A stretch of DNA of 64,000 bases. Source: Rhizobium lentis. Lineage in GTDB: Bacteria > Pseudomonadota > Alphaproteobacteria > Rhizobiales > Rhizobiaceae. Position numbers and translations under genes: made by a program. The notes beneath the pieces were generated by a model. The model did no database searches, was not told the origin of the DNA, and saw only the letters and a program-made list of their open reading frames with translations. The stretch covers positions 1 through 64,000 of the forward strand of contig NZ_JACHBD010000018.1 of the NCBI RefSeq assembly GCF_014200175.1. Reading direction: 5' to 3'. Below are positions 53,266 to 62,442 of the stretch, piece after piece. The first letter of the stretch is position 1; each line of letters begins with the position of its first letter.

Positions 53266-54474
53266 TCATCGGCCCCAAACCTTGTTGATCAATTCAATCA
53301 CTTCCTGGTTCACCGCGTTGATCGATTCCATCGCTCGATCATACGTCGTCCGACCGACCGCGCCTCGCGAAAGCTCGTAGAGTGACTGCTTCGTCAGCCC
53401 GGCGTTCGCGATGGCTGTCGATTTCCAAGCGGCTGCGGCCATCACGTCTCCAGCGAAAACGTCGCGCAGCAACCCAACGATCTCCTGCTCAGGAACGTCA
53501 CGCGGATCGTGTCTCGTCACGAGAAATCTCAGAAAATCGTAGTCGAGCCGACCACCTGCCTCTTCAATGACCGAGACAAGGTCGGAGGTCATGAGGAGAA
53601 ACTGGCTCATGGAGGCGACATCCACCATTTGCGGGTGAACGGTGACGATCATTCCGGTCGCTGCATTCAACGCTCCCATTGTCAAAAAACCGAGCTGCGG
53701 AGGGCAGTCGACGACGACAACGTCGAAATCGTTCTCGACTTGGCTGATCGCACCAGCGACGCGACGGAAAAACAAATCCTCCGGACGGCCACGATTCTGC
53801 AACATGTAGCGCGGCGTCTGGTGCTCGAACTCCATGAGTTCGAGGTTTCCGGGAACAATGCTAATCCCGGTAAAATAGGTGGGCCGGACGATCTTCTTCA
53901 TAGGCACCCGCTGGTCGTCATACCGGAGTGCACCGTAGAGCGTAGTATTTTCCGCCACATCGAATTCGGGCTGATATCCGAACATGGCAGAGAGAGACGC
54001 CTGGGGATCAAGGTCAATCGCCAAAACTCGATATCCCTGCAAAGCAAGGCCTTGAGCAAGGTAAACCGACGTCGTCGTCTTTGCGGAACCGCCCTTGAAA
54101 TTGGCAACTGTTATGACCTGAAGCTTTTCACCATGGCGTCGCCGCGGCCAAAATCTGCTCGCTTCTTTGGGTCTTGCTCCAGCTAGGTATTGGCGAAGCT
54201 CGTTGATCTGTTCCAACGAGTAGGAGCGCCGCCCGGCGTTTCCGAGATCCGGTGATGGACCTAGGCCATCAAGCGACAGCTGCCGCAAATAGCCATCCGA
54301 AACGCCAACGATTTCGGCAACTTCTCCAGAGGTAAAGGACCGCAGCGATTTTTGAGCCATCGGAGGAAAAGCTCGCTCTCCTACAGCCCGCAACCTGGCG
54401 GATAGCGCTTCCGCGCGCTGCGTGATGTGTGCGGAAGTCGATGCCAGATCGATTTGTCTGTCAATCACGTTCAC
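53266..54474 (-). CDS. repA: ParA-family partition ATPase RepA
   Basis: This 402-residue ATPase has an N-terminal DNA-binding region (FTSGEVAEIVGVSDGYLRQL) followed by the deviant Walker A ANFKGGSAKTTT near residue 122, Walker A' LAIDLDPQASLS and Walker B VVVDCPPQLG. It drives partition with RepB and autorepresses repABC. The GTG start at 54474 gives MNVIDRQ and fits family length. It is divergent from traI, and the shared region contains a lux-box-like palindrome, the arrangement by which TraR raises Ti plasmid copy number. Confidence 0.95.
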   Translation of the reverse strand: MNVIDRQIDLASTSAHITQRAEALSARLRAVGERAFPPMAQKSLRSFTSGEVAEIVGVSDGYLRQLSLDGLGPSPDLGNAGRRSYSLEQINELRQYLAGARPKEASRFWPRRRHGEKLQVITVANFKGGSAKTTTSVYLAQGLALQGYRVLAIDLDPQASLSAMFGYQPEFDVAENTTLYGALRYDDQRVPMKKIVRPTYFTGISIVPGNLELMEFEHQTPRYMLQNRGRPEDLFFRRVAGAISQVENDFDVVVVDCPPQLGFLTMGALNAATGMIVTVHPQMVDVASMSQFLLMTSDLVSVIEEAGGRLDYDFLRFLVTRHDPRDVPEQEIVGLLRDVFAGDVMAAAAWKSTAIANAGLTKQSLYELSRGAVGRTTYDRAMESINAVNQEVIELINKVWGR

Positions 54475-54864
54475 TTTGGCCTCGGTTTCAGACGGTTTGT
54501 TGGCGTCAGACGCGCTATTTCCGTCTCATGATAACGCACGATTCTGCGAGTCTCGCAAGAGAAATAGGGTTAACAAAACCTCAACGAGGCCGCTCCTGCT
54601 CGCAACACATACCGGTCGCCAGACGGCTTTATCCAGCAACTTCAAGTCATTGGCGAGAAGGTCGCAAACTTTGATCACGATGCGTTCTACTGTGAATCCT
54701 ACAAGGTGAAGCTATCCGTCCAATTCGCAATTCGGAGCGTTTCACTTCCATTCAAGGTCAATGAGTGCCACGACTCAGGTCAAACGACCTTGTAGGATCC
54801 TACAACTACCGTCCGAATCCGTTCCGTGCTGATTTCCCGCCGACCAATATCGACGGAGAAATTC
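54475..54864. promoter_or_regulatory. repA-traI divergent control region with lux-box-like palindrome
   Basis: A perfect 16-base palindrome, TTGTAGGATCCTACAA, lies at 54790-54805 and resembles lux boxes bound by LuxR/TraR proteins. A second half-site, the complement of CCTTGTAGGATTC, occurs near 54694-54706. Both would suit quorum-sensing control of traI-trb and repABC. No open frame in this 390-base interval looks real. Confidence 0.75.
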
Positions 54865-55482
54865 ATGCAGGTTCTCGCGATTTCCACACCGCGAAATGTT
54901 TACGAAACTCGGCTTCTTCACAATCATCATCAGCTACGTGCACGCGTTTTCTCCGAGCGTCTCCGCTGGGAGGTTGACGTTATCAACGGTCAAGAGTCGG
55001 ACGCCTTTGACGCTCTTGCGCCGACCTACATTCTCGCAATTTCCAACAGTGGCGCCGTAGCCGGCTGCGCGAGACTGCTCCCGGCACTCGGCCCGACCAT
55101 GGTGACGGACATCTTTCCTTCGCTTCTTCCGAGCGAGGGACTCGGCGCGCATCACTTCATGATCGAGAGTTCTCGCTTTTGCGTCGACACGACCCTGCAA
55201 GAAGGAGGGGGCTCCGTTCATCAGGCGACGCTGACCATGTTCGCAGGCATCATCGAGTGGTGCATGACGAACGGCTACAGGGAAATCGTCACGGTCACCG
55301 ATCTGAGGTTCGAACGAATCCTTGCGCGTGTCGGTTGGCCACTACGGCGGTTGGCGGAGCCCAAGAAAATCGGAGTGACCACGGCCGTCGCGGGAATCCT
55401 CCCCGTGAATGCCGACACGTTCCTACGGCTGCGACCCTCTGATTATCGATCCGAACTCAGCTCCGTCAGTAAAGCAGCGTAA
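54865..55482 (+). CDS. traI: acyl-homoserine-lactone synthase (TraI, LuxI family)
   Basis: The 205-residue LuxI-family enzyme makes an N-acyl-homoserine lactone from SAM and an acyl carrier. The conserved residues appear in RARVFSERLRWEV (Arg, Phe, Trp), ESDAFDALAPTYI (Asp), GCARLLP and the IESSRFCVD segment (Glu, Arg). The ATG at 54865 has GGAGAAATTC upstream; earlier in-frame codons fall in the promoter. As in Ti-type plasmids it is the first gene of the trb operon, so mating-pair genes rise with the signal. The partner regulator TraR is not in this window. Confidence 0.93.
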   Translation: MQVLAISTPRNVYETRLLHNHHQLRARVFSERLRWEVDVINGQESDAFDALAPTYILAISNSGAVAGCARLLPALGPTMVTDIFPSLLPSEGLGAHHFMIESSRFCVDTTLQEGGGSVHQATLTMFAGIIEWCMTNGYREIVTVTDLRFERILARVGWPLRRLAEPKKIGVTTAVAGILPVNADTFLRLRPSDYRSELSSVSKAA

Positions 55483-55492
55483 GGAAACAGCC

Positions 55493-56470
55493 GTGAACCA
55501 GCTTCGCTCCCATCCCCGACTTGTCCGCAAGCTTCAGGAGGCCCTCGGCGACCAGCTCTGCGTCGCCTTGGACGACTCGACCGTCGTCGAGATCATGCTC
55601 AATCCCGACGGAAAGCTCTTCATCGAGCGGCTCGGCCACGGTGTGGCGCCGGCGGGTGAAATGTCCTCGGCCGCCGCGGAAATGGTAATCGGAACGGTGG
55701 CACATGCCCTCCAGTCCGAAGTGGACACCGAGCAGCCAATCATCTCAGGGGAATTGCCGATCGGCGGTCACCGATTTGAAGGCCTGCTGCCGCCTGTGGT
55801 CGCCAAACCAGCCTTCACGATCCGCCGTCGAGCCTCGCGCTTAATCCCGCTCGATGACTACGTGCGTTCCGGCGTGATGTCGGAAAACCAGGCGGCGACC
55901 GTCCGTAGTGCGATCTCCTCGAGGCTCAACATCATCATTTCCGGGGGAACCGGTTCCGGCAAAACGACGCTCGCAAATGCCGTCATCGATGAGATCGTCA
56001 AATCCGCGCCGGAAGATCGGCTTGTCATCCTTGAGGACACGGCCGAAATTCAGTGCTCGGCCGAGAACGCCGTGCTTCTCCACACCAGCGATACGGTCGA
56101 CATGGCGCGCTTGCTGAAGAGCACCATGCGACTCCGTCCCGACAGGATTGTGGTCGGAGAGGTTCGCGACGGCGCCGCCCTCACATTGCTCAAGGCATGG
56201 AACACCGGTCATCCGGGGGGAGTGGCAACGATCCACTCGAACACCGCGATGTCGGCGCTCCGCCGTCTCGACCAACTGACCGCAGAAGCCAGCCAGCAGC
56301 CGATGCACGAGGTGATCGGGGAAGCGGTCGATCTCATCGTCTCGATAGAGCGGACGCCACGCGGGCGGCGCGTTCGCGACGTCATCCAGGTCGAGCGCTT
56401 CGCGGGCGGCCAATATGAAGTCGAATCCGACCAGCTCACGGAAGAACAGGAGGCGCGCCATGTCGCGTAA
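55493..56470 (+). CDS. trbB: conjugal transfer ATPase TrbB
   Basis: This 325-residue VirB11-type secretion ATPase has Walker A SGGTGSGKTTLAN near residue 155, the Asp box ILEDTAEIQ and Walker B RIVVGEVRDGAAL, with the His box GHPGGVATIHSN. It forms a hexamer at the inner membrane and powers the mating channel. The GTG start at 55493 follows AAGGAAACAGCC, 10 bases after traI. It overlaps trbC by 11 bases. Confidence 0.94.
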   Translation: MNQLRSHPRLVRKLQEALGDQLCVALDDSTVVEIMLNPDGKLFIERLGHGVAPAGEMSSAAAEMVIGTVAHALQSEVDTEQPIISGELPIGGHRFEGLLPPVVAKPAFTIRRRASRLIPLDDYVRSGVMSENQAATVRSAISSRLNIIISGGTGSGKTTLANAVIDEIVKSAPEDRLVILEDTAEIQCSAENAVLLHTSDTVDMARLLKSTMRLRPDRIVVGEVRDGAALTLLKAWNTGHPGGVATIHSNTAMSALRRLDQLTAEASQQPMHEVIGEAVDLIVSIERTPRGRRVRDVIQVERFAGGQYEVESDQLTEEQEARHVA

Positions 56471-56843
56471 GAACGCCGTCATCGCCGTCGCCCTCCTCGC
56501 GGCACCCATCGTCCTCGCCTCGGTCGCGCCGGCGCTCGCCAGTTCCGGCGGCGGTCTTCCCTGGGAAGGACCGCTGCAGCAAATCCAGGAGTCGATCACC
56601 GGTCCGGTCGCGGGTGCCATTGCTCTTGCAGCGGTAGCAATCGCCGGCGGCATGCTGATTTTCGGCGGCGAGCTGAACGATTTCGCGCGGCGGCTCATGT
56701 ATATCGTCCTTGTCGCTGGCATCCTGCTTGGCGCGACCAACATCGTCGGCTTGTTTGGCGCTACCGGAGCCTCGATCGGACTGCCCGACGAGCAGACCAC
56801 CTCTGTCAGTCAAACTGAAGAAGGGGAGGGGGCTCATGGCTGA
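56460..56843 (+). CDS. trbC: conjugal pilin TrbC (VirB2 type)
   Basis: The 127-residue pre-pilin has a long signal peptide ending near ALA-SSGGG and two hydrophobic helices (PVAGAIALAAVAIAGGMLIF and LMYIVLVAGILLGATNIVGL), as expected for a TrbC/VirB2 pilin that may be cyclised. The ATG at 56460 lies within the end of trbB. It overlaps trbD by 8 bases. Confidence 0.93.
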   Translation: MSRKNAVIAVALLAAPIVLASVAPALASSGGGLPWEGPLQQIQESITGPVAGAIALAAVAIAGGMLIFGGELNDFARRLMYIVLVAGILLGATNIVGLFGATGASIGLPDEQTTSVSQTEEGEGAHG

Positions 56844-57135
56844 GTTCCTGTCCGGGCTTCAACGCAACCGCATCCACCGCGCGCTGTCGCGACCGAACCT
56901 TCTGATGGGCGCGGACCGGGAACTGGTGCTGCTCACGGGTCTTGCTGCCGTCATCCTCATTTTCGTGGTGCTGACAGTCTATTCCGCCCTGTTTGGCGCT
57001 GCCGTCTGGATCGTCATCGTCGGGCTTTTGAGAATGATGGCAAAGGCGGACCCGTTGATGCGACAGGTCTATGTTCGCCATATCTCCTACAAGCATTACT
57101 ACAAGGCGACCTCCTCGCCGTGGCGTCGGTATTGA
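56836..57135 (+). CDS. trbD: conjugal transfer protein TrbD (VirB3 type)
   Basis: This 99-residue inner-membrane protein has a hydrophobic region at about 30-65 and the typical start AEFLSGLQRNRIHRALSRPN, LLMGADRELV. VirB3-like proteins act with the TrbE/VirB4 ATPase in pilus assembly. The length equals the family norm. The ATG at 56836 overlaps trbC. Confidence 0.93.
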   Translation: MAEFLSGLQRNRIHRALSRPNLLMGADRELVLLTGLAAVILIFVVLTVYSALFGAAVWIVIVGLLRMMAKADPLMRQVYVRHISYKHYYKATSSPWRRY

Positions 57136-57144
57136 GGAGCACGC

Positions 57145-59601
57145 ATGGTCGCTCTCAAACGTTTCCGGGCCACCGGCCCGTCCTTTGCGGATCTCGTCCC
57201 CTATGCCGGCCTAGTCGACAATGGCGTCCTTCTTCTGAAAGACGGAAGCCTGATGGCCGGCTGGTATTTTGCCGGGCCCGACTCCGAAAGCGCCACCGAC
57301 TTGGAGCGCAACGAACTGTCGCGACAGATCAATACGATCCTGTCGCGGCTTGGATCCGGTTGGATGATCCAGGTCGAGGCCGTGCGAATTCCCACATTCG
57401 ACTATCCCTCGGATGATCGCTGCCACTTTCCCGATCCGGTCACGCGCGCGATCGATGCAGAGCGGCGTGCGCATTTCGCGCGCGAGCAAGGGCATTTCGA
57501 GAGTAAGCACGCGCTCGTCCTCACCTATCGGCCGCTCGAATCCAAAAAGACGGCGCTCAGCAAATACATTTACTCGGACGAGGAGAGCCGGAAGAAAACC
57601 TATGCCGACACCGTGCTCTTTATCTTTAAGAACGCTGTCCGCGAGACCGAGCAGTATTTCGCGAACACTCTTTCGATCCGCCGCATGGAAACCCGCGAGG
57701 TCATCGAGAGAGGAGGGGAGCGTGTCGCCCGCTATGACGAGTTGCTGCAATTCGTCCGCTTTTGCATCACCGGCGAGAACCACCCGATCCGGCTGCCGGA
57801 CGCTCCGATGTATCTTGACTGGATCGCCACGGCCGAGCTTGAGCATGGGCTGACGCCTAAAGTTGAGAGCCGCTTCCTCGGCGTCGTAGCAATCGATGGG
57901 CTGCCGGCGGAGAGCTGGCCGGGGATCCTGAATAGCCTCGATTTGATGCCGCTCACCTATCGTTGGTCATCGCGCTTCATCTTCCTCGATGCGGAAGAGG
58001 CCCGGCAGAAACTGGAGCGCACCCGCAAGAAGTGGCAGCAAAAGGTGCGGCCGTTCTTCGATCAATTGTTCCAGACGCAGAGCCGTTCAGTTGATCAGGA
58101 CGCCATAACCATGGTGGCTGAAACCGAAGATGCCATCGCGCAAGCCTCCTCGCAGTTGGTCGCCTACGGCTATTACACCCCCGTTATCATTCTGTTTGAT
58201 CACGATCGAGAGGCATTGCAGGAAAAGGCAGAAGCGATCCGCCGGCTGATCCAGGCGGAAGGGTTCGGAGCTCGGATCGAAACCCTCAACGCCACCGACG
58301 CCTATCTCGGCAGCCTGCCGGGCAACTGGTACTGCAATATTCGGGAACCGCTGATCAATACCAGCAATCTTGCGGACTTGATCCCTCTCAATTCCGTATG
58401 GTCGGGCAATCCGGTGGCGCCGTGCCCGTTTTATCCGCCGAATTCGCCGCCGCTCATGCAGGTGGCGAGCGGGTCGACGCCGTTCCGGCTCAACCTCCAT
58501 GTCGATGACGTCGGTCACACGCTGATTTTCGGACCAACCGGCTCGGGGAAGTCGACGCTCCTCGCGCTGATCGCGGCGCAGTTCCGCCGATATGACCAGG
58601 CCCAGATCTTTGCCTTTGACAAGGGTAGCTCGCTCCTACCCCTGACGCTCGCCACCGGCGGCGATCACTATGAGATTGGCGGCGATGCGCGGGAGGACGG
58701 GAAGGCACTGGCCTTCTGCCCACTGTCAGACCTCTCCGGCGACGCTGATCGCGCATGGGCCGCGGAATGGATCGAAATGCTCGTTGCCCTTCAAGGCGTC
58801 ACCATCACCCCGGATCATCGCAACGCGATCTCTCGCCAGATTGGATTGATGGCAAGCGCCCCGGGCCGTTCGCTATCGGACTTTGTAAGCGGCGTGCAAA
58901 TGCGCGAGATAAAGGACGCGCTCCATCACTATACGGTTGACGGTCCGATGGGACAGCTTCTCGATGCGGAACAGGACGGCCTCTCGCTCGGCGCCTTTCA
59001 GACTTTCGAGATAGAGCACCTGATGAACATGGGCGAGCGCAATCTTGTGCCCGTGCTGACCTATCTGTTCAGGCGGATCGAGAAGCGTCTCGACGGCTCC
59101 CCAAGCCTGATCGTGCTGGATGAGGCCTGGTTGATGCTGGGCCATCCGGTGTTTCGCAGCAAGATTCGGGAATGGCTGAAAGTGCTGCGCAAAGCGAACT
59201 GCGCCGTCGTACTCGCCACGCAATCTATTTCGGACGCCGAACGGTCCGGGATCATCGATGTGCTGAAGGAATCCTGCCCCACCAAGATCTGCCTTCCGAA
59301 TGGCGCCGCCCGGGAGCCTGGAACCCGTGAGTTCTACGAGCGGATCGGGTTCAACGAGCGACAGATCGAGATCGTCTCGAACGCAATCCCCAAACGAGAC
59401 TACTACGTCGTCACCCCGGAGGGCCGACGGCTGTTCGATATGGCGCTTGGCTCCGTGGCGCTCAGCTTTGTCGGCGCATCCGGCAAGGAAGACCTGAAGC
59501 GAATCCGCGCGCTCAGTTCCGAACACGGCCGCGACTGGCCGATCCACTGGCTTCAAACGAGAGGAGTTCACGATGCCGCATCGCTGCTCAACTTCGAATA
59601 G
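57145..59601 (+). CDS. trbE: conjugal transfer ATPase TrbE (VirB4 type)
   Basis: The 818-residue ATPase contains Walker A FGPTGSGKSTLLALI near residue 463 and Walker B SLIVLDEAWLML near 650, followed by VVLATQSISDAE. The N-terminal half is the CagE/TrbE domain. It energises pilus biogenesis and substrate transfer at the inner membrane. The ATG at 57145 follows AGGAGCACGC. It overlaps trbJ by 29 bases. Confidence 0.95.
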   Translation: MVALKRFRATGPSFADLVPYAGLVDNGVLLLKDGSLMAGWYFAGPDSESATDLERNELSRQINTILSRLGSGWMIQVEAVRIPTFDYPSDDRCHFPDPVTRAIDAERRAHFAREQGHFESKHALVLTYRPLESKKTALSKYIYSDEESRKKTYADTVLFIFKNAVRETEQYFANTLSIRRMETREVIERGGERVARYDELLQFVRFCITGENHPIRLPDAPMYLDWIATAELEHGLTPKVESRFLGVVAIDGLPAESWPGILNSLDLMPLTYRWSSRFIFLDAEEARQKLERTRKKWQQKVRPFFDQLFQTQSRSVDQDAITMVAETEDAIAQASSQLVAYGYYTPVIILFDHDREALQEKAEAIRRLIQAEGFGARIETLNATDAYLGSLPGNWYCNIREPLINTSNLADLIPLNSVWSGNPVAPCPFYPPNSPPLMQVASGSTPFRLNLHVDDVGHTLIFGPTGSGKSTLLALIAAQFRRYDQAQIFAFDKGSSLLPLTLATGGDHYEIGGDAREDGKALAFCPLSDLSGDADRAWAAEWIEMLVALQGVTITPDHRNAISRQIGLMASAPGRSLSDFVSGVQMREIKDALHHYTVDGPMGQLLDAEQDGLSLGAFQTFEIEHLMNMGERNLVPVLTYLFRRIEKRLDGSPSLIVLDEAWLMLGHPVFRSKIREWLKVLRKANCAVVLATQSISDAERSGIIDVLKESCPTKICLPNGAAREPGTREFYERIGFNERQIEIVSNAIPKRDYYVVTPEGRRLFDMALGSVALSFVGASGKEDLKRIRALSSEHGRDWPIHWLQTRGVHDAASLLNFE

Positions 59602-60376
59602 ATCGCTCGCGGGTTTGGCGGCGGTCGCATTGACAATCGGCGCTATCGTGCCCGCAGATGCAGGAACCGCCACTGGCGCCGCGACCGAGTGGACTCAAGT
59701 CCTCAATAATGGCGAGTTGGTCGCTTTGGTCGGTAAGTCCGGCGAGCAGATCCAGAATCAGCTCACCCAGATCAGCCAGCTCGCGCAACAGATCGAGACG
59801 CAGCTCAATATCTATCGGAATCTCCTACAGAACACGGCCACTCTCCCGTCCCAGATGTGGGGGCAGGTCGAAAGCGATCTCAATCAGCTGCGCAGCATCG
59901 TCGAGCAGGGGCAGAGCATTTCGTTTTCGATGGGTAATGCCGACGACGTGCTGCAGCAGCGCTTCCAGAGCTACTCAAGCCTCAGGACCAACTTGCCGGA
60001 CGCGACAAGTTTTTCGTCGAGCTACCAAACGTGGTCCGATACGAACAGGGATACGATTGCCAGCACGCTGAAGGCGGCTAGCCTGACAGCTGACCAGTTC
60101 GACAGCGAGGAGGGCACGATGTCCTCGCTGCGGTCGATGTCCGAGACCGCCGACGGGCAGATGAAGGCTCTGCAGGTGGGCCATCAGATCGCTACGCAGC
60201 AGGTGGCGCAGATACAGAAGCTTCGAGGTCTGGTCTCCCAGCAAATGACCATGATGGGAACGTGGCTTCAGTCCGAGCAAACCGACAAGGACCTTGCACA
60301 GGCCCGTCGGGAAAAGTTCTTCAACGCCGAGATCAAGAGCATTCCGGAAGGGCAGAAGATGGAGCCCCGCTGGTGA
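59573..60376 (+). CDS. trbJ: conjugal transfer protein TrbJ (VirB5 type)
   Basis: This 267-residue exported protein has a signal peptide (hydrophobic AGLAAVALTIGAIVPADA) and a mostly helical Gln-rich body (QLTQISQLAQQIETQLNIY), typical of TrbJ/VirB5 pilus-associated proteins. The ATG at 59573 lies inside the end of trbE, so translation is coupled. Its last residues (REKFFNAEIKSIPEGQKMEPRW) resemble the end of the next protein TrbK, which is unusual. Confidence 0.92.
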   Translation: MPHRCSTSNRSLAGLAAVALTIGAIVPADAGTATGAATEWTQVLNNGELVALVGKSGEQIQNQLTQISQLAQQIETQLNIYRNLLQNTATLPSQMWGQVESDLNQLRSIVEQGQSISFSMGNADDVLQQRFQSYSSLRTNLPDATSFSSSYQTWSDTNRDTIASTLKAASLTADQFDSEEGTMSSLRSMSETADGQMKALQVGHQIATQQVAQIQKLRGLVSQQMTMMGTWLQSEQTDKDLAQARREKFFNAEIKSIPEGQKMEPRW

Positions 60377-60570
60377 GCCGCGTCGTCGTCATTGCCGTGC
60401 TCGCGCTTGTTGCAGCTGTTTCGTCGGCGGCGACTGTGCTGATCGTTAATTCCAAAGAATCCAAGGCTGCCCTCACCGAGGAGCAGCGCGCTGTCAGGGA
60501 GAAATTCTTTGGCTCGAATAAGGAACTGCCACCAATCAAGGACGGTCAGGAGATGGGCCCAAGATGGTAA
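60373..60570 (+). CDS. trbK: entry-exclusion protein TrbK
   Basis: The 65-residue protein has one N-terminal hydrophobic segment (VVVIAVLALVAAVSSAATVL) and a polar tail (EEQRAVREKFFGSNKELPPI, ending MGPRW). Size, position and membrane anchor match TrbK, which lowers uptake of a second related plasmid. The start is GTG at 60373, overlapping the trbJ stop as GTGA. Its end overlaps trbL. Confidence 0.88.
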   Translation: MSRVVVIAVLALVAAVSSAATVLIVNSKESKAALTEEQRAVREKFFGSNKELPPIKDGQEMGPRW

Positions 60571-61739
60571 TGCCTCCTCTTGAACGTTCGATCCTGATCG
60601 CTGGCCTACTTTGCTTCATCCTCGCGGCACCCGCTTTAGCACAAGAGGGGCAGGTCCTGACGGAACTTGAAAATCAGGTCTCGACTGCCGCAAAAGGATG
60701 GGAGACCACCATCATGGACGCGGCGAAATCCCTGTTCTGGATCCTCGCCACAATAGAGATTGGGATCGCAGCCGTCTGGCTCGCGCTCCAGGCGGCTTCC
60801 CTGGACAGCTGGTTTGCCGAACTTGTCCGTCGCATCATGTTCATCGGCTTTTTTGCGTTCGTCTTGACCCAGGGACCGACCTTCGCTCGTGCGGTGGTCG
60901 ACAGCCTCTTCCAGATTGGCGCCGGGGGTGGTTCCGCTTCGCCAGCGGAAGTCTTCGATGCTGGAATTCGGGTGGCATCACAAATGTCGCAGCAGGCTCA
61001 ATTCGGCGTATTCGAGGACAATGCGCTGGCGATCGCGGCTGTGTTGGCGATGGGCGTGGTTGTCATCTGCTTCTCGCTGGTCGCTGCGATTTTCGTGTCG
61101 GTCATGGTGGAGATGTATGTTGGTCTGCTCGCCGGCATGATCATGCTCGGGCTCGGAGGATCCTCCTTCACTAAAGACTTCGCTATCCGTTATCTCGTTT
61201 ACGCCTTCGGCGTCGGAATGAAGCTCATGGCGTTGGTGATGATCGCAAAGATCGGATCCGAGGTCCTGATGGGCTTGGCAAATGCGTCAACGGCCTCCTC
61301 AGACCAGTTCGTCACGACGCTCGCCATCGCCGGGATCTCGGTGGTGGTCTTCATTATCGCCATGTATGTGCCGAACATCATTCAAGGTGTCGTTCAGGGT
61401 GCCTCTGTTTCCGGAGGGATGGAAGCGATCCGACATGGTGGGCAGGCAGCCTCCTTCGCCACCGGCGCCGGGTTCCTTGCAACGGGTGCGGTAGGGGCAG
61501 GTTTTGCGGCGGGTCAGGCTGCCCGCGCTGCAGGTTCATCGGTCGCTGGTGCGGCTCTTCGAGGTTTCGGTGCAGGGATCGGGTCTGCCGGGATGGCCAC
61601 AGGCGCTGCGGCTAAGGAAAAGGCGATCGGTTCGCCAGGAGCATACGCTGGTTCGATCCTCGGGCTTGCGAACGCGAAGCTGGACGAGGCCCGCAGTGGG
61701 TTCAGCGGACTAAAACCAGCCCCCGAACGCAAAGACTAA
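60564..61739 (+). CDS. trbL: conjugal transfer membrane protein TrbL (VirB6 type)
   Basis: This 391-residue polytopic protein has a signal-like N-terminus ending LAQEG, at least five hydrophobic segments (for example SLFWILATIEIGIAAVWLAL) and a Gly/Ala-rich C-terminal region (about 290-375). TrbL/VirB6 forms the inner-membrane part of the transfer channel. Starts at 60564 or 60570 are both possible; the first overlaps the trbK stop. Confidence 0.93.
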   Translation: MVMPPLERSILIAGLLCFILAAPALAQEGQVLTELENQVSTAAKGWETTIMDAAKSLFWILATIEIGIAAVWLALQAASLDSWFAELVRRIMFIGFFAFVLTQGPTFARAVVDSLFQIGAGGGSASPAEVFDAGIRVASQMSQQAQFGVFEDNALAIAAVLAMGVVVICFSLVAAIFVSVMVEMYVGLLAGMIMLGLGGSSFTKDFAIRYLVYAFGVGMKLMALVMIAKIGSEVLMGLANASTASSDQFVTTLAIAGISVVVFIIAMYVPNIIQGVVQGASVSGGMEAIRHGGQAASFATGAGFLATGAVGAGFAAGQAARAAGSSVAGAALRGFGAGIGSAGMATGAAAKEKAIGSPGAYAGSILGLANAKLDEARSGFSGLKPAPERKD

Positions 61740-61763
61740 CAGCAATCAGAAAGTGATCGATCG

Positions 61764-62426
61764 ATGGCAGCGAACCGCGCCCCCGAAAACCCCTATTTTG
61801 CCGCGCGCCAGGAATGGAACGAGCGATACGGTTCCTATGTGCAGGCGGCCGCCGCGTGGCGCATTGTCGGCGTTCTCAGTTTGACCATGGCCGTGATCGG
61901 CTTCGGCTACGCCATGTATCTCAGCACTCAGGTGAAACTGGTGCCCTATATCGTCCAGGTCGACAAACTCGGCACGTCGGTCACATCAGGGTTTCCCGAG
62001 CAGATCGAATATGCGGATGTGCGGGTGGTGCGCGCCACGCTTGGCAATTTCGTGACCAGCTTCCGCAGCATCACGCCGGATGCAGTGGTGCAAAAACAGT
62101 ATATCGACCGGACCTATGCGCTGCTTCGGACTTCCGATCCATCGACGCAGAAGATCAATGATTGGTTCCGGAGCAATTCGCCGTTCGAAAAGGCGAAGTC
62201 GTCGACGATCGCCATCGAGGTCAACAACATCGTGGCGCTCTCGAACCAGACCTATCAGATCGACTGGACCGAATACGAGCGGGACCGGAAGGGCAAGGAA
62301 ACCGGCACGCGCCGGTTTCGCGGGATCGCGACTGTGACGCTCACCGCGCCGCAGGACGAGGCGACCATCCGCCTCAATCCGATCGGCCTCTACGTCCGGG
62401 ATTTCGACTGGACGGCACAGCTTTAA
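61764..62426 (+). CDS. trbF: conjugal transfer protein TrbF (VirB8 type)
   Basis: The 220-residue protein has one membrane helix at about 30-52 (WRIVGVLSLTMAVIGFGYAM) followed by a VirB8-like periplasmic domain. That domain includes KLVPYIVQVDKLG near residue 60 and WTEYERDRKGKETGTRRF. VirB8 proteins nucleate the mating-channel complex. The ATG at 61764 lies 24 bases after trbL, and the gene ends 16 bases before trbG. Confidence 0.94.
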   Translation: MAANRAPENPYFAARQEWNERYGSYVQAAAAWRIVGVLSLTMAVIGFGYAMYLSTQVKLVPYIVQVDKLGTSVTSGFPEQIEYADVRVVRATLGNFVTSFRSITPDAVVQKQYIDRTYALLRTSDPSTQKINDWFRSNSPFEKAKSSTIAIEVNNIVALSNQTYQIDWTEYERDRKGKETGTRRFRGIATVTLTAPQDEATIRLNPIGLYVRDFDWTAQL

Positions 62427-62442
62427 GGGCAGGGGAATTCAC

